Of a DNA stretch of 64,000 nt, positions 56,501 to 64,000 are shown one piece after another (the stretch's first letter is position 1; the number at the start of each line of letters is the position of its first letter). The notes beneath the pieces were generated by a model. The model saw only the letters and a program-made list of their open reading frames with translations, searched no databases and was not told the DNA's origin. The translations under genes and the position numbers were made by a program. The stretch is from Trametes villosa (taxonomy: Eukaryota > Basidiomycota > Agaricomycetes > Polyporales > Polyporaceae), in NCBI GenBank assembly GCA_002964805.2, contig PUDQ02000066.1, forward strand, positions 434,001 through 498,000, given 5' to 3'.

Positions 56501-56831
56501 TACGCGCAGGGCGATCGGCTCTGTATTCAACTACTTCTGGATGAAGCGTAACCCGAAAGGCTTCGACATGTACATGTTCGCCGTCGCCGTACGTATTCCC
56601 GTGCTTCTTGTGTGCTCCAGTGCTGACGTGAATGTTGCAGGCGGGTATGCTTGCCGGCGAGGGTCTCGGTGGTGTCCTCCAGGCGCTCCTTGCCATCGCG
56701 AAGGTGGACGGTTCTCGTGAGTACCACCCCTCCCCCCCAAGTGACTGCGAGTCTTTGTCCTGACTACAACCCGTACCCCCGTAGTGTTTGGAACCGCCAT
56801 CGGATGCCCGGGCCTCGAGTTCTGCGGCTGA
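53524..56831 (+). CDS. OPT-family oligopeptide/metal-chelate transporter, 20 exons
   Basis: A proton-coupled transporter of the OPT superfamily, importing small peptides, glutathione conjugates or iron chelates through plasma or vacuolar membrane. Twenty exons close in phase to 737 residues. They start 53524-53765, 53821-53855, 53906-53961, 54017-54025 and 54084-54210, and end 56641-56716 and 56785-56831. About 14-16 hydrophobic segments are visible. OPT/YSL marks include SNIYLGLKTGF, FGAIFGFAIIKPL, KENCTVQSSAT, LTFPTPAATAVTIHAL, WHIGWTLYRIG, TDVNPVTAVAKASQLVFGG, HCPYQAPSVSAW and NYFWMKRNPK. The fused form without the PT-type NPG motif fits the YSL-like fungal clade. Exon 4 is only 9 nt. Several introns use AAG or CAG acceptors within a few nt of alternatives. 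The start ATG is the first in frame before the acidic N-tail. Confidence 0.95.
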
Positions 56832-57098
56832 TATCCCCGCACACCCCACCCGTTGCTGGTTGTTTTCTTGCTTTACGAGTTCACGTGTTGTTTGTACGTC
56901 GGTGTTGTATGTTAGGGTACGGTTTGCGTTTTAATGGAGACGCATGTTGTACGACGATCCAAATGAAAGATCCGAGTATGGCATGGCTATTGTACACATC
57001 GTACACTACAATCTCACGAGATACATGTCGATACTTCTACTTTTCGCCGTCAATCGCGCTGCCTGCCAAGTAGCACTCATCTCCCTACGCGCCTTAGT

Positions 57099-58370
57099 TC
57101 AGTACTTCTCCGACGGCTCGGTGTGCACCGCCCTGCCGCCCTTGCGGAAGTGCTCTCCGGCGCCCTCGAAGGTGACGACGCGCGCGAACGTCGAGCCCGT
57201 GCCCCAGATCCCGCGGCGCAGGCACGCGAGCTGCACGACCTGCGAGTGGTCGATGAACAAGTTCGCGCGCGCGCCCTGATTCTGGATGTGGTACGCGAAC
57301 ACATCTGGGTCCGCTGCCTCAAACCTGCGCGCCCGGGGTTAGCTAGGTTGTTCCATGGTATGGAAGAGAGGAGAAAGGGAGGACGTACATAATCTTGTCG
57401 GCGGGGAGGGCAGAGGTGACGGCGGAGATGACGTCCGTCCGCCAGTTCTTCACGTTCTCGGTGATGCCCTCGCTCTCAATCATAATCATCTGTGAGGCCA
57501 TGTTGGTTAGTCTCGCACCAAAGACCCGTGTAGGAAAATACAACGTACGTATGCGCCGGCGTCGATGAACGCCTTCGCGCGGTCGATGAGCCACTTCGGG
57601 TCGCGCGTCCCGGCAGACTCGAGCTCCTCGACGGACGCGTCGCCGCCAGCGCCCCACTGGATGCCGACCTCAGGCTTCGGCTTCAGCCCGTGCGCCGCGG
57701 TGAACTCAATCAGCGACGCCCAGTCGTCCGTTGGGATTGACAGGAATCCAGACGAGATCTCCAGCACGTCGAAGCTGCAGCCAAGGTGAGCGGCTTTGAG
57801 GGAGTAGGAGATGCAATCACGTGGGCATACCCGAGGTTCTTGCAGGTGGTGAGGTACTTGGAGATGACGGACTTGTTTCCGCCGCAGGTGGAGAGGACGC
57901 GCTCGATGTAGCCTCCCGTGCTGACATAGCACCCTGCAGATAGATTGCTTAGTTAGCCATCCCTCCACAACGTCACCCAGAGACGCCTTGGTAAAGAACG
58001 TACCATGCGAGTGCGCGGTGTCGATTAACGCGCGCAGCCGGTCCTCAGGCATGAGCGAGAAGGCGCCCCCGGCAAACTTGACACCGTCGACATATTCACC
58101 CCAGTCCTTGAGCAGTTCATCAAGGTAGGTCTTCGTGACCGGGGCATAGTATGGTCCGCGAATTTCGGTGAGACCTTTGGTGCGCGTCGCCTTCGGCTCG
58201 AGCGCGTTGGCAGGCAAGAACGAGAAGGGGTGGGTGCTTGAGGAGGATGAGGCAGAGCCCGACGAAGTGGTAGAACGAGGGGCGGTGTTGTGGAGGGTTC
58301 GCGCAGGTTGCGTAGCGAGAGGACGGATGTTCCGACGAAGGGTTCGTTTGAGGACTGTGCGAGCGAGCAT
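57099..58370 (-). CDS. Phosphosulfolactate synthase (ComA/HSA32) family protein
   Basis: A TIM-barrel protein of the ComA family, which in archaea adds sulfite to phosphoenolpyruvate. In plants the related HSA32 serves heat tolerance, and the fungal role is not known. Exons 58370-58004, 57933-57831, 57774-57549, 57489-57389 and 57324-57099 close in phase to 340 residues. Family blocks run in order: DGVKFAGGAFSLMPED, HGCYVSTGGYIE, FDVLEISSGFLS, KPEVGIQWGAGG, GTRDPKWLIDRA, AGAYMIMIESEGITE, FEAADPDVFAYHI and NLFIDHSQVVQLACLRRGIWG. The first 60 residues are Arg/Ser/Thr-rich, start MLARTVLKRTLRR and have few acids, so mitochondrial import is plausible. The 3' end faces the transporter 3' end across 267 nt. 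Confidence 0.92.
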
Positions 58371-60094
58371 CTCGTAGTACGTATGGATCTTCTTCCTGGG
58401 CGGGCACAAGCACTAGTACTGGTGAGAGTGGGATGAACAGCTCGAACGCGAGCGCGGTGGGCATGAATATGCATGTCTGTGGCAAACGGTGGATTTGACG
58501 TCATGAGTTGCACCATCCTCCACCTCCAAGCCGTCTCGGCTGGAAAGCGTGGCTCCAGATATCGAGACCAGCATACAGAGCGGCGCTTGCATCGTACAGC
58601 AACTTGGAATGAGGCCGCATGGCAACCTACTATTCCGGCTGTAATGCGCCTCTCCCTGGGTACGGTCTTGCGATGGCTACTGAAAGGGAACATGTTGAAG
58701 CGCCCATTGCCCGGAAGACGGACCGCAGTGCTTGCGCGCCTCGCGGGAATGCGCCGAGCGCCAAGGCCTGTTCTTACTGCGGCGGGTACGGTACCACTGT
58801 GTGCTGAGCTGAGCTGCCACCCGCGCGGTTCGTTCAGAGTCGAAGGATTCGCGCACTGTGCTGTTACGGTGTTATCGTTCGCCAAACAATCGCGAAATAT
58901 ACTTCTGAATATCGCACCAGCCGTTCCACGGTAATCCTCGCCGTGCAAGGTGCGTCGGCGTAGGCCTTGGTCTGGAGCGTAGTGGACCTCTTCGATCGGC
59001 TATGGCACGCCAGTTCACTCTGTCGCATATTTAGGAATACCTGCGGTGAGCGTGAGCGAAAAGACGCGGAAGAGAGGCACATGATGGGAGCACGGGGACT
59101 CACGGTAGACGGCAACACTGGCACCTAGAGATGGCGTTGAACATAGGCTACATGCTTCTTCGGCTACTCATCTCAACTTCCAACAGTTATTGAACCTTGT
59201 CGACATCGAGAACGACGCCATGCGTCCTTCTTCACCCTCACATGATGTTCACTACGTGCAGATGCTTACAGGAGATCGCCAGTCGATCCCTGTCTGGTGG
59301 CACGATGGGCTGCGGTTCATTCAAGCTCTGACAAACTTGATGAGCTAAAATACCTTCGATCTTTGTCATACGCACGCCTTAAGCGGCTCGAGTACTGTAC
59401 GTTGAGGAGAAGCGCGAATACCATTGGAGAATGACGGGCACTGTGGATGGTGAAGGTTAGACACGACTCGCCATCTCGCTCACAAATACGCACATCGATG
59501 CTAAGCGTCGCGGAAGCAGTCCCATTGGCTTCCCCATAGCAGCAAAAAGCCGCGAACGGCTCAATGGCACACCCGCGCCTCCCATGCACACCCACTCCCC
59601 CTGATAGACACCTGTCAGACGCGGTAGCTTGCGGACGCGCGGGGCCTGTGTGTGCTTACTCAGATGCGTCTGCAGACCCCCCGGCCCTTCTGCCGCTTCC
59701 ACGGGACGCTTCCAGCGTCCTCCCGGCGGTCCTGAATATCAAAAAGCGCGCCGGATATGGCAGCCTTCGATCATATCGCCTCCATCGTGCCCGCCTGCGG
59801 GGCGCGACAGGGACGCACGCCGCAGCGGGCTCGTCGCTGAATGCGCGGGCGCAGAGCCCGTTCTCACGATTGGTAAGCCCTCTCCCAGCGTGCGCACCGC
59901 GATCTGGCGGAATCGCTGCCGTGTGCGCCTGAGCGGCTTGGCCCCACAGTGTGCGCGGGGGCCCTCCCAGAACGTTCGGAGGTCTGCGTGGGGACGTATA
60001 AATACTCGCGCTATGTTTGGCGTGTGTCTGCACTCACCAGTACTACCCGCCTCGTCCGCCGCACCAGACACACCCTCGACCTCTCACTCACAAC
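58371..60094. other. Divergent intergenic region
   Basis: About 1.7 kb between the ComA-like gene (minus) and the GST gene (plus). The distal part near GST holds a GC-rich promoter with a TATA box. Frames within the gap are Arg/Pro-rich or lack ATG and motifs. Confidence 0.45.
59997..60004 (+). promoter_or_regulatory. TATA box of the glutathione transferase gene
   Basis: TATAAATA stands about 90 nt before the GST start codon, in a GC-rich context. This leaves room for a transcription start and a short leader. It is the clearest TATA element of the window and suggests strong or inducible expression. Confidence 0.65.
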
Positions 60095-60953
60095 ATGTCG
60101 CACGGCAAGCAGTTCACCCTCTACACGCACAACGGTGGCCCCAACGGCTGGTGAGCAGCAATGGTGGCTCATCACACCAGACGTTGCTGACCGCCCTGTG
60201 CGAGCACAGGAAGGTTGCGTTCGCGCTCGAGGAGCTCGGCCTCTCGTACGAGAGCAAGTATCTCGACTTCGCCACCGGCGAGCAGAAGGCCGAGGAGCAC
60301 ACCACGCTGAACCCGAACGGGCGCATCCCGACGCTCGTCGACCACCAGAACGGGGACTTCGCGATCTGGGAGTCGAACGCGATCCTCCTCTACCTCGTCG
60401 AGAAGTACGACCCGGAGCACAAGCTCTCCGTCACGGGCGAGAAGGACCGCGCGCTCCTCAACCAGTGGCTCTTCTTCCAGGCGTCCGGCCAGGGGTGCGT
60501 GTGCCTCCTGGAGGCTACGAGTGGCCTCTGCGCGTGATGCTGACACCACGTTTGGGCAGCCCGTACTTCGGCCAGGCGTTCTGGTTCCTGAAGTACCACC
60601 AGGAGAAGCTGCCGAGCGCGATCGAGCGCTACCAGAAGGAGGCGCAGCGCGTGTACACCGTGCTCGACGGCGTGCTCTCGAAGCAGGGCGGCTGGCTCGT
60701 CGGCGGCAAGCCCACCATCGCCGACATCTCCTTCATCTCCTGGAACCGCGCCGCGTTCAACGTCATCTTCGCGGACACCGCCGTCAACCCCGAGAAGGAC
60801 TTCCCCGCGGTCTGGAAGTGAGTGTTTCTCGACGTCCTGCGTGTGTGTGGAGGGGTGCTAACTGGCGTTGCGTGCGGCAGGTGGCACAAGGCCCTGGAGA
60901 CGCGCCCCGCTGTCGCGAGGGTGCTCCAGATCCAGGCGGCCCGTCAGGCTTAG
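60095..60953 (+). CDS. Glutathione S-transferase, Ure2-like
   Basis: A cytosolic enzyme that conjugates glutathione to electrophiles or reduces peroxides and disulfides. Exons 60095-60150, 60210-60494, 60560-60817 and 60881-60953 close in phase to 223 residues, the normal GST length. The N-terminal thioredoxin fold has FTLYTHNGGPNGWKVAFALEE, LNPNGRIPTLVD (cis-Pro) and the glutathione-binding WESNAILLYLVEKY. The C-terminal helical domain has LNQWLFFQASGQGPYFGQAFWF and KPTIADISFISWN (N-capping box). The GPNG start and SGQGP pair are typical of the fungal Ure2p/GTT-like class, which usually acts through an Asn or backbone rather than a Ser or Cys. A TATA box lies just upstream. Confidence 0.95.
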
Positions 60954-62025
60954 GCAACGCTTGCTGCGGATGGAGGGCTGTATCTGTAAACTTGTATCAA
61001 TAACAACAGGGAATATACACTGTGGTGACATGTCAAGCGTCTGCGTGAACAACTCAAATTCGCGTGTGCTCACCTTCCGATGTTGTCAATGACGGCTGCG
61101 CCTGTCATCCTTGTGGTGACAGGCATACTTCACGTAGGTGGTATCCTTAGCAGGGGGTACATTGACAGCGCGTTGTCTGAGGTCCATGCTAGTATTCCAC
61201 AAGAGTGTACAAGAGATAGAGGGAAAGAAACAGAACTCGAATGATTTGCAGTCCTTCGCGCCGCGACGGGAGTTGCCGGCGGCTTCTCGGCAATCGAGAT
61301 AGCCCTCATCGCAGTGCCGGCGCTTGCTTTCCCCTCGCGCTCCGAGTCTCTCCTCCAACCACTTGAATGAACCAACTCAGACTGGGCGAACGTCGCGTAT
61401 CCTCTCATCCTAGCAGGCCTCATGTGAAGTGGTCTTGCGACGTAAAATGAAGGTAACATGACGTCTACCAGCACGCGAAACACCATCGCGAAAATGTGCA
61501 CTCGTGGACGCGGTCGCGCGCGTCGCGTCGCTCCGCACCGGCCCGCTGTATTTCGCGAAGTCTGCAGACCATGCTGGCCCACACGCCCGCGGTGTGGTCA
61601 TCCACATGCACCCTGGATCGCTTCTTAACGGCGCACGGCACCATATGCGATCCAGAACACAAGTAGCCCAAGGTACGCAGGGAACAGCAGGAGATGCTCA
61701 CTCATCGTCAACGGGGGGGCTCACAACAAAGTACCGTGTAGAGTTTCACGTCCTACTGCCAGCTGTCTTCCCTTGGAAACTTGCCTTGGTCCCGCAGGTT
61801 TTACTCGTGCGCGGTCATATGGGCATCCCGCGAGGCAGGCACACCGTCCGCCCGCGGTCCGAGCGCTGGCATCAAGGCAGCCAGTGACCTATTCCGTCAC
61901 CAGCTTCGCCGCGCCTTCTTGCGCTGCCGTCCGGGGATGCGCCGACCTATATAACGCCGCGCGCCACGCCGCGCCCCGCCTAGCGATCTCTCGCGCTTCA
62001 CCTATACTTGCGCACAGCTCAGAGC
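60954..62025. other. Intergenic region upstream of the GH79 gene
   Basis: About 1.07 kb. It contains the 3' flank of the GST gene and the GH79 promoter. No gene is supported. Confidence 0.45.
61948..61954 (+). promoter_or_regulatory. TATA box of the GH79 gene
   Basis: TATATAA lies 72 nt before the predicted start codon, in otherwise GC-rich DNA. Confidence 0.6.
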
Positions 62026-63812
62026 ATGACGCGCCTCTCCGTTGCCGTCCTTGCTAGCCTTCTGTGGTTGCGACACGCGCACGCTGTTGCGGTACCGTCG
62101 AGCCCGCCCGCAGGCGCGGCTGTTGTCGACCCTTCGTTGGTCAGCGTGTCTGTGGAGTTCTTTGCATTCCCGGGGTATACACAACTTAGTGGGACGAACA
62201 CCTGTCTCGCAAACCTCGCGTCGCTTCGCGGCGCGCAACCCGCCATCCGGATCGGCGGTACCACTCAGTGAGCGCGCTTTCCTTCGACTTTCCATGAGGT
62301 CAAAAGAAACTCAATACCAAGATGTACGCAGAGATCGCGCGACATACGATGCGAACCTACAGTCCGCCGTGAACTACACGGTGGCATCCCCCGCAGACGC
62401 GCCGGCGAGCCTGACCTACGGCCCGTCGTTCTTCACGCTCGCCTCGCAGCTGCAGGGCCAAGTGACGCTCGGGCTGAACCGCCAGCTGAACAACCAGGCG
62501 AACTCGCAAGCCGCGGGTGCGCGTGCGAAGCAGAGCATGCGGAACCTGTTCGCAATCGAGCTCGGCAATGAGCCGGATTGTACGTGTTGACATTCACTAG
62601 CGAAAGAGACACGGGTGCTAAGATATGAGAATTGGGGAAGTGTACGCAAGCAGCTCGCCTATCGCGCAAGGGAAGGGCTGGAGCGAGTCCATCGATATCT
62701 CTACGGAGGCGAAGTGGTTCACTGCTATGGCGCCCACTGTGAGTGTATATCCACATCTCACCCGAGTACGCCACTCTAAACGCATGTTCGGCGTAGCTCG
62801 GCAACATCTTCCAGGGTGCTGTATACCTATCATGGAACACCCAGCAGTTGGTCTCGAGCATCGGGAGCGCCGCCCTGAACACTATCAAGACGATCTCGCG
62901 GCACTCGTACCCGCAGTCGGCGTGCGGCGGTGCGAGCACGAACCTTCCGAACTTGATGAGCCACACGTAAGGCCCCCTCGCAATACCTCGACGTTCTATA
63001 CTGACCCGGTTGCCATGTCCAGCGGGATTGTGTCCTATGTCAACCAATACAAGGCGGAGGCGACTGCAGCTCACAACGCCGGGAAGAAGTTCTTCCTCGG
63101 GGAGACAAACTCCGGTATGGCCGCACCCCGGAGTCGCAGAGGCAAATGGCTGATTTTGAACGGCAGCGACATGCGGTGGGGGCGGCATCAGCCCCACCTT
63201 CGGCGCTGCGCTCTGGATCATCGACTACGTACTGCAGAGCGCCCTCATCGGCGTCGACCGCCTCTACTTCCACCACGGGACAATTGGTAACTGCGTAAGC
63301 CCCTCTCCTCCGTACGCATTGCAAAGTAGGTCGCTTACAGTCGCATGCCCCCTCAGGCCTACTGCTGGTGGGGCCAGAACGCCGTATACTCGCCATACTA
63401 CGGCGCCGTCTTCGTCTCGGAGTTCCTAGGCACAGACGGCGCCAAAGTCGCCGCGCTGAGCAGCGACAACCTCGCGGGCGTCGCCGTCTACGCAGTATAC
63501 TCCGCCGCGGGCGCGCCCCTGCGCCTGCTCGTCCTGAACTCGAACTACTTCGACGGCACCGGCACGCGCTCCAGCGCCACGGTCAGCTTCAGCGGGATCG
63601 CAGGTAGTGCAACGAAGCAGGCGAAGCGGCTGACGGCGCCGGCGGCGACGTCCCGCGTGGACCAGGGCGCGGCGGTGACGATTGGCGGGAGCGGCACGTT
63701 TGGCGCGAATTGTGCGAGGACGGGGACGGAGAGGACGGAGCAGGTGTCGGTGTCGCAGAGCGCGTTCAGCGTTGCGGTGAAGGCTTCGGAGGCGTTGATT
63801 GTGTATCTGTGA
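62026..63812 (+). CDS. Secreted glycoside hydrolase family 79 (beta-glucuronidase-like)
   Basis: A retaining glycosidase that in basidiomycetes removes beta-glucuronic or 4-O-methyl-glucuronic acid from plant or fungal glycans such as arabinogalactan. Exons 62026-62267, 62332-62579, 62641-62738, 62797-62966, 63023-63114, 63167-63294 and 63357-63812 close in phase to 477 residues. A signal peptide is clear (MTRLSVAVLASLLWLRHAHA, cut near residue 20). VSVEFFAFPGY and RIGGTTQDRATYDA begin the barrel. The acid/base Glu161 is in GNEPDL and the nucleophile Glu280 in LGETNS. The C-terminal beta domain (GH79C) ends near LIVYL. The first intron is 64 nt, and the introns at 62580-62640 and 62967-63022 both end in weak acceptors. 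Confidence 0.93.
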
Positions 63813-64000
63813 TGGTCTGGCAGGACTTCAGGCCGGTAGCACGGGGCGATAGTCGGGTTAGGATATCATGAAGCTCATGAGCTTGCACGAGGCAGTACGA
63901 CTGGTTTCTCGTAAGCCTGAAAGATAAATGAGCGTACCAGCCTAGTATCTACGCGACCATGCTAGTCCTAGAGTTCCTCGTCTCTCCAAACGGGAAGAGC
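63813..64000. other. 3' flank of the GH79 gene
   Basis: An AT-richer stretch after the GH79 stop. It runs to the window edge without further features. Confidence 0.5.

Noticed and set aside
1..64000. CRISPR arrays, bacterial operons, ribosome binding sites
   Set aside because: The window is eukaryotic with spliced genes. No regularly spaced repeats were seen.

Overview
The window is nuclear DNA from a basidiomycete fungus, most likely an Agaricomycete. The evidence is a GC-rich genome with dense genes on both strands and many introns of about 40-65 nt with GT...AG ends and CTNAC-type branch points. The protein families also fit: a division-2 chitin synthase, an expanded F-box family, an atypical large G-alpha, a WW-MyTH4-RhoGAP protein and a basidiomycete multi-copy transposase-like gene. 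A polypore would fit, but the order is not proven. Exon models below were built by hand from splice sites, reading phase and family motifs. In almost every model all the phases close.

Region by region: 1-6 kb holds the 5' end of a Medusa-like regulator (minus), Mediator subunit Med27 (minus) and a gene-poor gap. 6-10 kb holds a small unknown gene and an eight-exon HCX5R phosphatase (both minus). 10-18 kb holds chitin synthase, an unknown two-exon gene and a coiled-coil protein (all plus). 18-20 kb holds a DapA-family aldolase (plus). 20-22.8 kb has no gene but contains two inverted repeats. 22.8-28.2 kb holds a second dual-specificity phosphatase (plus), a formate/nitrite-type channel in 12 exons (minus) and an F-box protein (minus). 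29.7-37.1 kb holds the RhoGAP protein and a large G-alpha (both plus). A U2 snRNA gene (minus) lies at 37.6-37.8 kb, followed by two more F-box paralogues (minus). 41.7-44.1 kb holds a divergent pair: a beta-hydroxyacid dehydrogenase (minus) and a coiled-coil protein (plus). 44.25-51.6 kb holds an intact 12-exon transposase-like gene and a 9-exon companion on the same strand. 53.5-64 kb holds a 20-exon oligopeptide/metal transporter (plus), a ComA-like phosphosulfolactate synthase (minus), a Ure2-type glutathione transferase (plus) and a secreted GH79 glycosidase (plus).

There is no operon logic. Themes are signalling (G-alpha, RhoGAP, two phosphatases), cell wall (chitin synthase, GH79), transport (FNT, OPT) and detoxification (GST). 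The most interesting points are the undecayed transposase-plus-companion unit, a G-alpha whose catalytic switch II Gln is Ala and whose helical domain is about 150 residues longer than usual, a 9-nt microexon in the OPT gene, the U2 gene inside an F-box neighbourhood, and the hairpin pair in the 3-kb gene desert.
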